Positions 1 to 8,136 of a DNA stretch of 64,000 bases are shown here, piece after piece (the stretch's first letter is position 1; every line of letters begins with the position of its first letter). This DNA is from Bradyrhizobium retamae (GTDB lineage Bacteria; Pseudomonadota; Alphaproteobacteria; Rhizobiales; Xanthobacteraceae): contig NZ_LLYA01000214.1 of assembly GCF_001440415.1 (NCBI RefSeq), positions 62,001 to 126,000 of the forward strand, written 5' to 3'. The position numbers and the translations under genes were made by a program. The notes under the pieces are model-generated. The model was not told where the DNA came from. It saw nothing but the letters and a program-made list of their open reading frames with translations, and did no database searches.

Positions 1-476
1 GCTGGTCGAAGCTGGTCGCGAACGTCATGGGCAATGGGCTCTCCGCCTGCACCGGCTTGCCGGGCGCCGAAATCCTGCAAAGCGAGCCGCTGCGCCGGTT
101 CTCGACGCGCCTCGGCAGCGAAGCGATCCGCGTCGGGCAGGCGCATGGCTATCAACTGGAAGAGATATTGCATCTGCCGCCGGACACGATCGCGCGGGCC
201 GGCGAGGGCGACGAGGAAGCCATGCGCGTCTGCGACGAGCAGCGCTTCAAAGACTCAAAGCGCACGTCTTCCCAGCAGCGTCCCTCGATGGGTCAGGACA
301 TGCAGAAGGGCCGCCGCACGGAGATCGAGTTCCTCAACGGCTTTGTCGTGCGCGAGGGCGAGAAGATCGGTCTTTCCTGCGCCGCAAACGCCGCGCTGAC
401 GGATATCGTCAAGCGCGTGGAGCGCGGCGAACTGAGCCCCGATCCGCGGAACATCACGGAATTGCGGATGAACTGA
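1..476 (+). CDS. 2-dehydropantoate 2-reductase family protein, C-terminal part (5' end outside window)
   Basis: The frame is open from base 3, so the start lies before the window. The fragment is the C-terminal helical domain of the ApbA/PanE family, which reduces 2-oxo acids such as ketopantoate with NADPH in the cytoplasm. It opens with WSKLVANVMGN, which carries the family's catalytic lysine. The stretch TEIEFLNGFVVREGEKIG matches the conserved segment with the catalytic glutamate. The missing part would be the N-terminal NADPH-binding fold. Many alphaproteobacterial paralogues serve catabolic 2-oxo acids rather than pantothenate synthesis, so the substrate is open. It converges with the APC permease with a 14-base gap. 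Confidence 0.85.
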   Translation, partial: WSKLVANVMGNGLSACTGLPGAEILQSEPLRRFSTRLGSEAIRVGQAHGYQLEEILHLPPDTIARAGEGDEEAMRVCDEQRFKDSKRTSSQQRPSMGQDMQKGRRTEIEFLNGFVVREGEKIGLSCAANAALTDIVKRVERGELSPDPRNITELRMN

Positions 477-490
477 GCGGCCAGCGTCGT

Positions 491-1909
491 CTAGTTGACG
501 GGTCCGCCGCGACCTAAATGCTCCATCTCCGGCTCGACCCTCGTTATCCCGCTCGTCCGGTTGACCATGATCGTGATGAGCCAAAGAACGATGCCCACCC
601 CGATCAGGACACCGGCGACCCGGTACTGAACGGGGTCCCGGCCGGTCCAGGGACTGGCGAGGAAAGCGCAAAACACAGCGCCCAAGATCGGCAGAATGGT
701 CGGTGTGCGAAAATGCTGATGACTTACAGAATCGCGCCGAAGCACCAGCACCGCAACGTTAACCACCGTGAAAACGCATAACAAAAGCAGCGCGGTGGTG
801 CCTCCGAGTGCCGGCACCCCACCGACGAACGTGATCAGGGCAAACGCCAGCAAGGTCGTGAAGCCGATGGCGACATAGGGCGTCCGCCGCGTCCTGTGTA
901 CTCTCCCGAGAGCTGGCGGAAGCACATGCTCGCGGCTCATGCCATACACAAGGCGACTGGCCATGAGCATATTGATGAGTGCGGTATTGGCCACGGCAAA
1001 CATGGTGATGAATCCAAAGATCCAGATCGGAAAATTTGGCGCGCCCTGTTGGACGACCTTGAGAAGCGGTGTTTCGCCTTCGCCCAATTGCTCCGGCGCC
1101 ACCAGGGTGATTGCCGAGACCGAGACAAGAACATAGATGAGACAAGTAATCACAAGGCCTGCAAGCAGCACCTTTGGAAAGTGACGGCTTGGATCCTTGC
1201 ATTCCTCGGCCATGTTCACCGAATCCTCGAAGCCTACCATGGCAAAGAACGCGAGCGTGGTCGCGGCAATCACCGGCCAGAACATGCCGCTGTCAGCGGT
1301 CGAACGAAACTGAATGACACGCGAGACATCGCCCTGGCCTAACCCGATCGCCCAAAGGCCGATCACAATGATGATCAGCAGTCCCGTCAGTTCCACACAG
1401 GTGAGAACGACGTTCGCTTTCAGACTTTCGCCAACACCGCGGAAATTGACCGCGGCAACGGCTGCCATGAAAGCGAGACCGGTAATCGTGATGGCAAGGG
1501 CCGATAGGTCGAGGCCCATTGCGTTCGACATGTTCGCGGCGAAAGCCCGGGAAGCGGTTGATGCCGAGGTGATACCCGAGCACATCACCGCAAATGCAAC
1601 GATGAAAGTGACGAAATGGATGCCAAAAGCCTTGTGAGTGTAGAGCGCCGCGCCCGCGGCTTTTGGATATTTCGTGACCAGTTCGAGATAGCTGAACGCG
1701 GTCACAAGGGCGACCACAAACGCAACCACAAAAGGCAGCCATACGACACCGCCGACCTGCTTCGCCACCTGGCCGGTGAGCGCATAGATTCCGGTGCCGA
1801 GAATATCGCCGACGATGAACAGCAAGAGCAGCCAGGGGCCCATGACCCTACGAAGGCTCGGTTCGGCGGCGATCGATTGAGTACCGGCGTTCATAGGGAC
1901 ATCGGTCAT
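491..1909 (-). CDS. APC-family amino acid permease
   Basis: This 472-residue, strongly hydrophobic protein is a cytoplasmic-membrane amino acid/polyamine/organocation transporter. After a short polar N-terminus it begins with the APC TM1 signature GDILGTGIYALTGQVAK, followed by about eleven more hydrophobic segments, in keeping with the 12-TM fold and usual length. A conserved acidic stretch, FFAMVGFEDSVNMAEE, sits in the middle, as in cationic or neutral amino acid permeases of the YfnA/CAT type. An AAAGGA-like Shine-Dalgarno sequence precedes the ATG at 1909. The gene stands alone. The substrate cannot be read from the sequence. Confidence 0.9.
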   Translation of the reverse strand: MTDVPMNAGTQSIAAEPSLRRVMGPWLLLLFIVGDILGTGIYALTGQVAKQVGGVVWLPFVVAFVVALVTAFSYLELVTKYPKAAGAALYTHKAFGIHFVTFIVAFAVMCSGITSASTASRAFAANMSNAMGLDLSALAITITGLAFMAAVAAVNFRGVGESLKANVVLTCVELTGLLIIIVIGLWAIGLGQGDVSRVIQFRSTADSGMFWPVIAATTLAFFAMVGFEDSVNMAEECKDPSRHFPKVLLAGLVITCLIYVLVSVSAITLVAPEQLGEGETPLLKVVQQGAPNFPIWIFGFITMFAVANTALINMLMASRLVYGMSREHVLPPALGRVHRTRRTPYVAIGFTTLLAFALITFVGGVPALGGTTALLLLCVFTVVNVAVLVLRRDSVSHQHFRTPTILPILGAVFCAFLASPWTGRDPVQYRVAGVLIGVGIVLWLITIMVNRTSGITRVEPEMEHLGRGGPVN

Positions 1910-2076
1910 CGCACGTCCTTTTTATCGGTGGCGCCAGCGCAGTCTACTGGTAGTTGAAGGCCTTGTGCAATAATTCTGCCTGGGGTTCGGCAGTGCGAAT
2001 TGGCTGAAATCCGGAACCATTGCCAGCCGCAGCCATTCAATTGGCTGGCTCGAAGCGACTCTCGGGAGGGCTTGAT

Positions 2077-2185
2077 ATGCGATTGATCACATCAACTGCG
2101 ATACTGGTCCGTCTGCGCGGACGGCAAGAAGTATGACCTCAAGTTTGATATGCAAATGAAGTTGAAGCGGAAGAATCTGGACTGA
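2077..2185 (+). pseudogene. Remnant of a small secreted-protein gene (head and tail in different frames)
   Basis: A good ribosome site (GGGAGG, 7 bases before the ATG at 2077) leads into MRLITSTAILV, which looks like the start of a signal peptide. That frame then stops at 2134-2136. From 2102 a second frame reads YWSVCADGKKYDLKFDM and on to a lysine-rich tail ending at a TGA at 2183. It has the charge and composition of a real protein C-terminus. The simplest reading is a small exported protein that lost its middle and its frame. I do not recognise the family, and the tail could be chance. Confidence 0.35.
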
Positions 2186-2290
2186 GTTCCGGACGCAAAT
2201 CCTCCTCGCAAGGGCGTCCTCACAGGCTTTCCACCACGTTCGTAAACCAAGCGCCTGATTTGTCGCGCATTTTCTAACTCCCTCCCACAC

Positions 2291-2329
2291 CGCGGGAAAT
2301 AAAATCACCCGCGTTGAGATTACGTCTCA
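2291..2329 (+). promoter_or_regulatory. Two adjacent inverted repeats upstream of gcl (candidate operator)
   Basis: CGCGGG (2291-2296) and CCCGCG (2308-2313) flank an 11-base AT-rich spacer. Next, TGAGA (2315-2319) and TCTCA (2325-2329) flank a 5-base spacer. They lie 50-90 bases before the gcl start, where a repressor or activator of glyoxylate genes would bind. No T-run follows, so they are not a terminator. The binding protein is unknown. Confidence 0.35.
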
Positions 2330-2379
2330 CCGCAACGAAGATCGCCGCCAGAGCCAACACTGTTTGAGCGAGGCGCGAC

Positions 2380-4179
2380 ATGGCGAAGATGCGGGCGATC
2401 GATGCGGCTGTGCGGATCCTGGAGAAGGAAGGCGTGACCATCGCCTTTGGCGTGCCGGGCGCCGCAATCAATCCGCTTTACTCCGCGCTGAAGAGGCGCG
2501 GCTCGATCGGGCACATTCTGGCGCGCCATGTCGAGGGTGCCTCGCACATGGCCGAGGGCTATACCCGCGCCAAGGCGGGCAACATTGGCGTCTGCATCGG
2601 CACCTCGGGTCCGGCCGGCACCGACATGATCACCGGGCTTTATTCGGCGATCGCTGATTCGATCCCGATCCTGTGCATCACCGGGCAGGCGCCGCGGGCG
2701 CGGCTCTACAAGGAAGACTTTCAGGCCATCGACATTGAATCGATTGCAAAACCGGTGACGAAATGGGCGGTGACCGTGCGCGAGCCGGCGCTGGTGCCGC
2801 GCGTGTTCAGCCAGGCGTTTCACATCATGCGTTCGGGCCGTCCGGGTCCCGTGCTGGTCGACCTGCCGCTCGACGTGCAGCTTGCGGAGATCGAATTCGA
2901 CGACGAGACCTATGAGCCGCTGCCGGTCTACAAGCCCGCGGCGACCCGCAAGCAGATCGAGAAGGCGCTCGACATGCTCAATGCGGCGGAGCGGCCGCTG
3001 ATCGTGGCGGGTGGCGGCGTCATCAATGCCGATGCGTCCGAACTGCTGGTGCAGTTCGCCGAGACGGTCAACGTTCCGGTGGTGCCGACGCTGATGGGGT
3101 GGGGCGCCATCCCCGACGATCACGTGTTGATGGCGGGAATGGTCGGCTTGCAGACTAGCCACCGCTACGGCAACGCGACCATGCTGCAATCCGACTTCGT
3201 GCTCGGCATCGGCAACCGCTGGGCCAACCGGCACACCGGTTCAATCGAGACCTACACCAAGGGCCGGACTTTTGTGCATGTCGATATCGAGCCGACGCAG
3301 ATCGGACGGGTATTCAATCCCGATTTCGGCATCGTCTCCGACGCCAAGGCGGCACTGGAATTGTTCGTCTCGGTCGCAAAGGAGTGGCGCAAGGCCGGCA
3401 AGCTGAGGGAGCGGCAGGCATGGCCGGCGGCGTGCCAGGACCGCAAGCGCACGATGCTGCGCAAGAGCCATTTCGACGACATGCCGATCAAGCCGCAGCG
3501 CGTCTATGAGGAGATGAGCAAGGCGTTCGGGCGTGACACCTGCTACGTCAGCGTGATCGGATTGTCGCAGATCGCCGGCGCGCAATTCCTCGGCGTCTAC
3601 GGCCCGCGCAACTGGATCAATGCGGGGCAGGCCGGCCCGCTCGGCTGGACATTGCCGGCGGCACTTGGCGTGCGCGCGGCCGATCCGTCGCGCCAGATCG
3701 TTGCGCTGTCAGGCGATTACGATTTCCAGTTCCTGATCGAGGAGCTCGCGGTCGGAGCGCAGTTCAAGCTGCCCTACATCCACGTCGTCGTGAACAACTC
3801 CTATCTCGGACTGATCCGCCAGGCGCAACGCGGTTTTGACATGGACTACCACGTCCAGCTTTCCTTCGAGAACATCAACGCACCCGAGATCGGGGTCTAT
3901 GGCGTGGACCATGTCGCCGTCGCGCAGGGGCTCGGCTGCAAGGCGATCCGCGTTACCGATCCGAACCATGCGCAGGCGGCGTTCGCGACCGCGCGCGAAT
4001 GGATGGCGGAATTCCAGGTGCCTGTCGTGGTCGAATTCATTCTCGAGCGGGTCACCAACATCTCTATGGGCACCGAGATCGACAACATCATTGAGTTCGA
4101 GGAGGTGCTCGATCTGCCGCTGGACGACACCCCGGCCAAAGCGAGCGCGCCGCAATCCGGCAAGCTGCTGCCGGCATAA
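2380..4179 (+). CDS. gcl: Glyoxylate carboligase (tartronate-semialdehyde synthase)
   Basis: A ThDP-, Mg- and FAD-binding enzyme that condenses two glyoxylate molecules to tartronate semialdehyde and CO2 in the cytoplasm. Its 599 residues are close to the E. coli length of about 593. The N-terminal ThDP domain contains RHVEGASHMAEGYTR. V51 stands where almost all ThDP enzymes have the proton-relaying glutamate, which is the known hallmark of glyoxylate carboligase. The C-terminal ThDP site is GDYDFQFL followed by VVNNSYLG. The operon order gcl-hyi-glxR, with 17- and 27-base gaps, confirms the identity. It likely handles glyoxylate from purine, allantoin or glycolate breakdown. Confidence 0.97.
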   Translation: MAKMRAIDAAVRILEKEGVTIAFGVPGAAINPLYSALKRRGSIGHILARHVEGASHMAEGYTRAKAGNIGVCIGTSGPAGTDMITGLYSAIADSIPILCITGQAPRARLYKEDFQAIDIESIAKPVTKWAVTVREPALVPRVFSQAFHIMRSGRPGPVLVDLPLDVQLAEIEFDDETYEPLPVYKPAATRKQIEKALDMLNAAERPLIVAGGGVINADASELLVQFAETVNVPVVPTLMGWGAIPDDHVLMAGMVGLQTSHRYGNATMLQSDFVLGIGNRWANRHTGSIETYTKGRTFVHVDIEPTQIGRVFNPDFGIVSDAKAALELFVSVAKEWRKAGKLRERQAWPAACQDRKRTMLRKSHFDDMPIKPQRVYEEMSKAFGRDTCYVSVIGLSQIAGAQFLGVYGPRNWINAGQAGPLGWTLPAALGVRAADPSRQIVALSGDYDFQFLIEELAVGAQFKLPYIHVVVNNSYLGLIRQAQRGFDMDYHVQLSFENINAPEIGVYGVDHVAVAQGLGCKAIRVTDPNHAQAAFATAREWMAEFQVPVVVEFILERVTNISMGTEIDNIIEFEEVLDLPLDDTPAKASAPQSGKLLPA

Positions 4180-4196
4180 CGCAAGGAGAATGAATC

Positions 4197-4982
4197 GTGC
4201 CGAAATTTGCCGCCAATCTCACCATGCTGTTCGGCGAGCAGCCGTTCCTCGATCGTTTTGCGGCCGCCAAGGCGGCGGGATTTAACGGGGTCGAATATCT
4301 ATTCCCGTACGATTTCGACAAGGCCGATCTGCGCGAGCAGTTGCACCAGCACGGCCTGACGCAGGTGCTGCACAATCTCCCCGCCGGCAACTGGGCAGCC
4401 GGCGAGCGCGGCATCGCCATCCTGCCTGATCGCGTCGACGAATTTCGTGACGGCGTCGGACGCGCCATCGATTACGCCAAGGCGCTCGATTGCCGCCAGC
4501 TCAATTGCCTGGTCGGCATCGCGCCTGACGGCGCGGATGCGACCGATCTCAACGAGACATTGATCGGCAATCTGCGCTTTGCGGCAGACGTGCTCGCCAA
4601 GCAGCAGATCAGGCTCCTGATCGAGCCGATCAACACGATCGACATCCCCGGCTTTTTCCTGAACAAGACCGCACAGGCGCTTCAGCTCATTGCCGATGTG
4701 CGATCGAGCAATCTGTTCGTGCAGTACGACATCTACCACATGCAGGTGATGGAAGGCGACATTGCGCGAAGTTTGCAAAAGCATTTGCCGCGTATCGCCC
4801 ATGTGCAGCTCGCCGACAATCCCGGCCGCAATGAACCGGGCACCGGCGAGATCAACTATCCCTTCCTGTTCCGCTATCTCGACGCTATTGGTTATCGCGG
4901 CTGGGTCGGCTGCGAATACAAGCCGAGGACGACGACGGTCGAGGGCCTTGGATGGCACGCGGCGCTGACGGCCGATACCTGA
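4197..4982 (+). CDS. hyi: Hydroxypyruvate isomerase
   Basis: A TIM-barrel enzyme of the xylose-isomerase-like superfamily that interconverts hydroxypyruvate and tartronate semialdehyde. The 261 residues match the usual ~258. Likely metal ligands are the glutamate in LIEPINTIDIPGFFLN, the Asp/His of QYDIYHMQVMEGD and the glutamate of GCEYKPRTTTVEGLGW. The start is a GTG at 4197 preceded by AAGGAG at 4183-4188; there is no better ATG in frame. It sits between gcl and the reductase, so tartronate semialdehyde can go either to hydroxypyruvate or to glycerate. Confidence 0.95.
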   Translation: MPKFAANLTMLFGEQPFLDRFAAAKAAGFNGVEYLFPYDFDKADLREQLHQHGLTQVLHNLPAGNWAAGERGIAILPDRVDEFRDGVGRAIDYAKALDCRQLNCLVGIAPDGADATDLNETLIGNLRFAADVLAKQQIRLLIEPINTIDIPGFFLNKTAQALQLIADVRSSNLFVQYDIYHMQVMEGDIARSLQKHLPRIAHVQLADNPGRNEPGTGEINYPFLFRYLDAIGYRGWVGCEYKPRTTTVEGLGWHAALTADT

Positions 4983-5009
4983 ACAAGAAACGAAATAAGG
5001 GGAGTTGAA

Positions 5010-5897
5010 ATGATCGATATCGGCTTTATCGGCCTCGGCACCATGGGGCGCCCGATGGCGGGTCATCTGCAAGCGGCTGGACATCGCCTGTTCCTGCACG
5101 ACGTCGGACCCATCGCACCAGAGCTGGTTGCGGCGGGCGGCGAGGTCTGCAAATCGGGCAAGGAAGTCGCCGAGAAGGCCGACGTCGTCATCATCATGGT
5201 GCCTGACACGCCGCATGTGGAGGCGGTCTTGTTCGGGAAGGACGGCGTCGCCGAGGGGCTCTCCAAGGGGCAGATCGTCGTTGACATGAGTTCGATCTCG
5301 CCGCTCGCCACCAAGGAATTCGCCAAGAAGGTGGAGGCGCTCGGCGCCGATTATCTCGACGCACCGGTCTCCGGTGGCGAGGTCGGCGCCAAGGCGGCGA
5401 GCCTCACCATCATGGTCGGCGGACCGGAGCGCGCGTTCAACGCGATGAAGCCCGTGTTCGACAAGATGGGCAAGAACGTCACCCTGGTCGGCGCCAATGG
5501 CGACGGGCAGACCACCAAGGTCGCCAACCAGATCATCGTGGCGCTGACGATCGAGGCGGTCGGCGAGGCGCTGTTGTTTGCGTCAAAGGCCGGCGCGGAT
5601 CCGGCGCTGGTGCGCAAGGCGCTGATGGGCGGCTTTGCATCGTCGCGCATTCTCGAAGTGCATGGCGAGCGCATGGTGAAGCGCAACTTCGAGCCGGGCT
5701 TTCGCATCGAGCTGCACCAGAAGGATCTCAATCTGGCGCTGGAGGGCGCGCGTGCGCTCGGTCTTTCCTTGCCGAGCACGGCGCTGGCCCAGCAATTGTT
5801 CAGCGCCTGTACCGCCCATGGCGGCAGGGCATGGGACCATTCGGGAATGGTGCGCGCGCTCGAAATGATGGCGAGCCACGAAATCGCTAAAGCCTGA
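5010..5897 (+). CDS. glxR: 2-hydroxy-3-oxopropionate (tartronate semialdehyde) reductase
   Basis: A beta-hydroxyacid dehydrogenase that reduces tartronate semialdehyde to D-glycerate with NAD(P)H, the last step of the glycerate pathway begun by gcl. Its 295 residues are the family length. The N-terminal Rossmann motif is GFIGLGTMGRPMAGHL, the substrate loop is DAPVSGGEVGA, and the catalytic lysine is in GQTTKVANQ. An AAGGGGAG ribosome site precedes the start. It closes the gcl-hyi-glxR operon, and a perfect hairpin terminator follows 26 bases after the stop. Confidence 0.95.
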   Translation: MIDIGFIGLGTMGRPMAGHLQAAGHRLFLHDVGPIAPELVAAGGEVCKSGKEVAEKADVVIIMVPDTPHVEAVLFGKDGVAEGLSKGQIVVDMSSISPLATKEFAKKVEALGADYLDAPVSGGEVGAKAASLTIMVGGPERAFNAMKPVFDKMGKNVTLVGANGDGQTTKVANQIIVALTIEAVGEALLFASKAGADPALVRKALMGGFASSRILEVHGERMVKRNFEPGFRIELHQKDLNLALEGARALGLSLPSTALAQQLFSACTAHGGRAWDHSGMVRALEMMASHEIAKA

Positions 5898-5922
5898 TCT
5901 CTGTTTCTCCCTGTGACTGGAA

Positions 5923-5952
5923 CCGCGCCGAAATTTCGGCGCGGCTCTTTTT
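5923..5952 (+). terminator. Rho-independent terminator of the gcl-hyi-glxR operon
   Basis: A perfect 22-base palindrome (two arms of CCGCGCCGAAA type, 5923-5944) is followed by CTCTTTTT. It lies 26 bases after the glxR stop and before the next gene's candidate promoter. Confidence 0.9.
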
Positions 5953-5969
5953 GCTGCCGCATTGGAACC

Positions 5970-5995
5970 GGAACCTTCCCGCGGCTCCGGTGGTT
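5970..5995 (+). promoter_or_regulatory. Weak sigma-EcfG-like promoter before the DUF1236 gene
   Basis: GGAAC (5970-5974), 17 bases, then GGTT (5992-5995). This fits the relaxed GGAAC-N18/19-TT core of general-stress promoters but not the preferred CGTT. It is 31 bases before the ATG at 6027, a plausible distance. Confidence 0.35.
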
Positions 5996-6026
5996 GAGAC
6001 ACGTCATCAATTTACTGGAGAATGTG

Positions 6027-6410
6027 ATGAATAATCGTTTAGCCGTTTCACTGATTGCGGCTTCGTTGCTGACCTCTGGTGCGGCATTCGCTCAATCGAC
6101 CACCGCGCAAGGTGCCGCGGACGGCGCCGCCGCGGGCGCTGAAGTCGGTGGCCCGGTCGGCGCGATCGTCGGCGGCACGGTGGGTGCTGCGCTCGGCGCG
6201 GCCGTGGAAATTCCGAACGCCGTGATCAATTCGGTCCCGCGGGACCGATCTGTCGTGGTTCGTGAGCATGTGGTGGTGGGCGAGCCGCTGCCGCCGACCG
6301 TCCAACTTCGTCCGGTGCCGCGATACACCGAATACCGCTATGCGGTGGTCAACGATCGTCGCGTGATCGTGGAGCCGCGCACGCGCAGGATTGTGAGGAT
6401 CCTCGACTAA
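6027..6410 (+). CDS. DUF1236 domain secreted protein
   Basis: A 127-residue exported protein of unknown function. It starts with a signal peptide (MNNRLAVSLIAASLLTSGAAFA, cleavage near residue 22-23). A Gly/Ala-rich stretch resembling a glycine zipper follows (GGPVGAIVGGTVGAALGAA), then a polar region ending in RYAVVNDRRVIVEPRTRR, typical of the DUF1236 C-terminus. The ATG at 6027, after CTGGAG, was chosen because it begins the signal peptide; the frame extends further upstream without coding character. It stands between two terminators as a single-gene unit. DUF1236 proteins are common in Bradyrhizobiaceae; a cell-envelope role is inference. Confidence 0.85.
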   Translation: MNNRLAVSLIAASLLTSGAAFAQSTTAQGAADGAAAGAEVGGPVGAIVGGTVGAALGAAVEIPNAVINSVPRDRSVVVREHVVVGEPLPPTVQLRPVPRYTEYRYAVVNDRRVIVEPRTRRIVRILD

Positions 6411-6433
6411 CGAACGCAGCTCTTACTGACCCA

Positions 6434-6467
6434 TCCTCGCGGGCGATCGTCCCGCGAGGATTTTCTT
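6434..6467 (+). terminator. Rho-independent terminator after the DUF1236 gene
   Basis: TCCTCGCGGG (6434-6443) pairs with CCCGCGAGGA (6451-6460) around a 7-base loop, followed by TTTTCTT. It lies between convergent genes. Its left flank lacks an A-run of the right length, so it probably works mainly for the + strand. Confidence 0.85.
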
Positions 6468-6468
6468 G

Positions 6469-6822
6469 TCACGATGCGCTATGGCGCGATCGCCTGATCT
6501 TCCAGTCGAGCGCTGCAGCAGCCGCCAATCCGAGCGATGCCGCCAGCGCATCTACTACAAAATCCTCCAGCCGTGCGTGCCGGCCAGGCGCCCAGAATTG
6601 CAGAATTTCGATCAGGCCGGTGAAGGCAATGACGAAGATCGTCGTGCGCGACCGGTTGCGCGTGTAGGCGAGCCCGAAGGCGATCCCGAGGAGCACGAAG
6701 GCAAGCGCGTGCTCTCCGTTCTGTCCGATGTTTAAGTGCGGCCGTTGTCCCGCCGGCCCGAGCGTCGCGTAGGCGATGGCGGCGGCAAGGCCCCAGGCGA
6801 TAAGTCGTAGGATGATCGTCAT
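6469..6822 (-). CDS. VanZ-like small membrane protein
   Basis: A protein of about 117 residues with four hydrophobic segments. It carries the VanZ-like core: an early YATLGP, then NGEHALAFVLLGIAFGLAY and FTGLIEILQFWAPGRHARLEDFVVDALAASLG. The GRHARLEDFVVDALA stretch is the family's best-conserved part. The function of VanZ-like proteins outside glycopeptide resistance is unknown. An in-frame ATG at 6861 would add 13 residues; neither start has a clear ribosome site, and I chose 6822 because the first membrane segment begins there. It is convergent with the DUF1236 gene. Confidence 0.8.
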   Translation of the reverse strand: MTIILRLIAWGLAAAIAYATLGPAGQRPHLNIGQNGEHALAFVLLGIAFGLAYTRNRSRTTIFVIAFTGLIEILQFWAPGRHARLEDFVVDALAASLGLAAAAALDWKIRRSRHSAS

Positions 6823-6898
6823 CGGGACGGCATAGCACAGATTCCGTGCTGGCCATCCCATGCAGGCGGAACTGGCGGTGTCTGTGGTTAATCGCCCC

Positions 6899-7525
6899 TC
6901 AGAGCGGCTCGCGTACGCCCATTCCGTGCATGAAGCGCTCCCGGATCTGGACGGGATCGCGGCGGGTGGTGCCGACGCCTGGCTTGTCGTCGATGCGGAC
7001 GCCGATCAGCGCCGGGCCCGCGGCCGACATTGACTGCTCGATCAGGCGCTCAAAGTCCTCCTCGTCCGCCGCCCAGGCGCTGTTGGCGAGGCCGCTCGCG
7101 ACCGCGATAGCGACGATGTCGGCCACGGCGGCAGCCGGCGTCGGTTGTGCGCCGGTGATCTGGTAGATGCCGTTGTCCATCACGATCATGGTGAGATTTT
7201 TGGGCGCCAATGTCGCGATCGTCGAGAGCGATCCCAGTTGCATCAACAGCGAGCCGTCGCCTTCGAGTGCAAACACGCGTCGATTCGGTTGCGCGAGCGC
7301 GACGCCGAGCGCGATCGGGAAGGCGAGCCCCATGCTGCCGAGCATGTAGAAATTCTGCGGCCGGTGGCCGGCGGCCCACAGGTCGAAATTGGTGTTGCCG
7401 ATGCCGCCGATCACGGCTTCCTCGTTCTTCAACTTCGCAATCAGCCGCGAGGTGAGGTCGAAGCGGTTCATGACCTTGGTGTTGCGGGCTGGGGTATCGT
7501 TGGCGCTGTTCATGAGGTCGCTCAC
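6899..7525 (-). CDS. ThDP-dependent decarboxylase, catalytic (beta) subunit, sulfopyruvate/phosphonopyruvate decarboxylase type
   Basis: A 208-residue C-terminal ThDP domain as a separate polypeptide, as in ComE of sulfopyruvate decarboxylase. The cofactor motif runs from EGDGSLLMQLGSLSTIA to MDNGIYQITG. These enzymes decarboxylate a 3-carbon 2-oxo acid bearing sulfonate or phosphonate to the aldehyde. Its ATG overlaps the alpha-subunit stop (7522-7525, ATGA), so the two subunits are translationally coupled. The true substrate is not evident: no phosphonate or sulfonate gene is nearby, while two hydroxyacid dehydrogenases are. Other possible substrates are other 2-oxo acids. Confidence 0.85.
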   Translation of the reverse strand: MSDLMNSANDTPARNTKVMNRFDLTSRLIAKLKNEEAVIGGIGNTNFDLWAAGHRPQNFYMLGSMGLAFPIALGVALAQPNRRVFALEGDGSLLMQLGSLSTIATLAPKNLTMIVMDNGIYQITGAQPTPAAAVADIVAIAVASGLANSAWAADEEDFERLIEQSMSAAGPALIGVRIDDKPGVGTTRRDPVQIRERFMHGMGVREPL

Positions 7526-8136
7526 TTGTCAAAAACCTTGCCGCCGGTCAGAAGCGGCGAGAGGATCAGCGCCACCGGTGCCTGCGTGGCGATGGCCTGC
7601 TTGATGGAGCGGTCGACGATGAATTCGAACTCGTCGAGCCTCGTCGCGGTGTGATGCTCCATCGCCAGCGAGTCCAGCACCGGCCGCATGGTGCGGCACA
7701 CCAGCGACTGGCCGTAGTTGAATTCGCCGAGCGTGCCGCGTTCGGACACGAACATGATCAGCGGGATCTGATAGGGTACGGCCAGCGACGCCAGCACGTT
7801 CGCGAGCGTTGCAAATCCCGAAGTCTGCATCAGCACTGCGCCACGCATGCCGGCCATCCAGGCGCCGGAGACGATGCCGACCGCTTCCTCTTCGCGTGCC
7901 GCGGGGAAGGTGGTGAAGAAGGGATCGGCGTGCAGGTTCCTGATCAGCGTCGTGAGGACGCGATCGGGCACATAGGGGACGAGGCGAATGTCGTTGCGCT
8001 TGAGGGATTGCAGCACGACACCGTGCCAGCTCTTCTCAGAGGTGCTGCTCTCGGAAGTGCTCCTTCCGGAAGTGCTCTTCTCGGAAGTGCTTTTCTCGGA
8101 AGTACCTGGCGAGGTTTTTTCCTCTGCAACCGCCAT
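7522..8136 (-). CDS. ThDP-dependent decarboxylase, alpha subunit, with repeat-bearing N-terminus
   Basis: 204 residues forming the N-terminal pyrimidine-binding ThDP domain as a separate subunit (ComD-like). WHGVVLQSLKRNDIRLVPYVPDRVLTTL opens the domain. FPAAREEEAVGIVSGAWMAG carries the glutamate expected to activate the ThDP pyrimidine. Residues 12-36 are five near-perfect copies of TSEKS, which family members would not be expected to need; the domain itself begins at about residue 37. It pairs with the beta subunit downstream through an ATGA overlap. A later start is possible, but the repeat is in frame and lies behind an AGGGAGA ribosome site. Confidence 0.85.
   Translation of the reverse strand: MAVAEEKTSPGTSEKSTSEKSTSGRSTSESSTSEKSWHGVVLQSLKRNDIRLVPYVPDRVLTTLIRNLHADPFFTTFPAAREEEAVGIVSGAWMAGMRGAVLMQTSGFATLANVLASLAVPYQIPLIMFVSERGTLGEFNYGQSLVCRTMRPVLDSLAMEHHTATRLDEFEFIVDRSIKQAIATQAPVALILSPLLTGGKVFDK
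8030..8104 (-). repeat. Five tandem 15-bp units coding TSEKS-type repeats
   Basis: Units at 8030-8044, 8045-8059, 8060-8074, 8075-8089 and 8090-8104 share the consensus CTCTTCTCGGAAGTG on the + strand with one to four changes each. Because 15 is a multiple of 3, copy-number change would lengthen or shorten the protein without a frameshift. Confidence 0.9.

Larger units (their letters stand above)
1910..2379. other. Intergenic region between divergent APC permease and gcl
   Basis: 470 bases without an intact gene. It holds the relic of a small secreted-protein gene (2077-2185) and two inverted repeats close to gcl (2291-2329). The permease promoter should lie in the first ~100 bases and the gcl promoter in the last ~100, but no clear -35/-10 pair stands out. 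Confidence 0.6.

Noticed and set aside
2320..3234. 304-codon frame antisense to gcl
   Set aside because: Gcl motifs on the + strand are complete; the antisense product is His/Arg-rich without domains.
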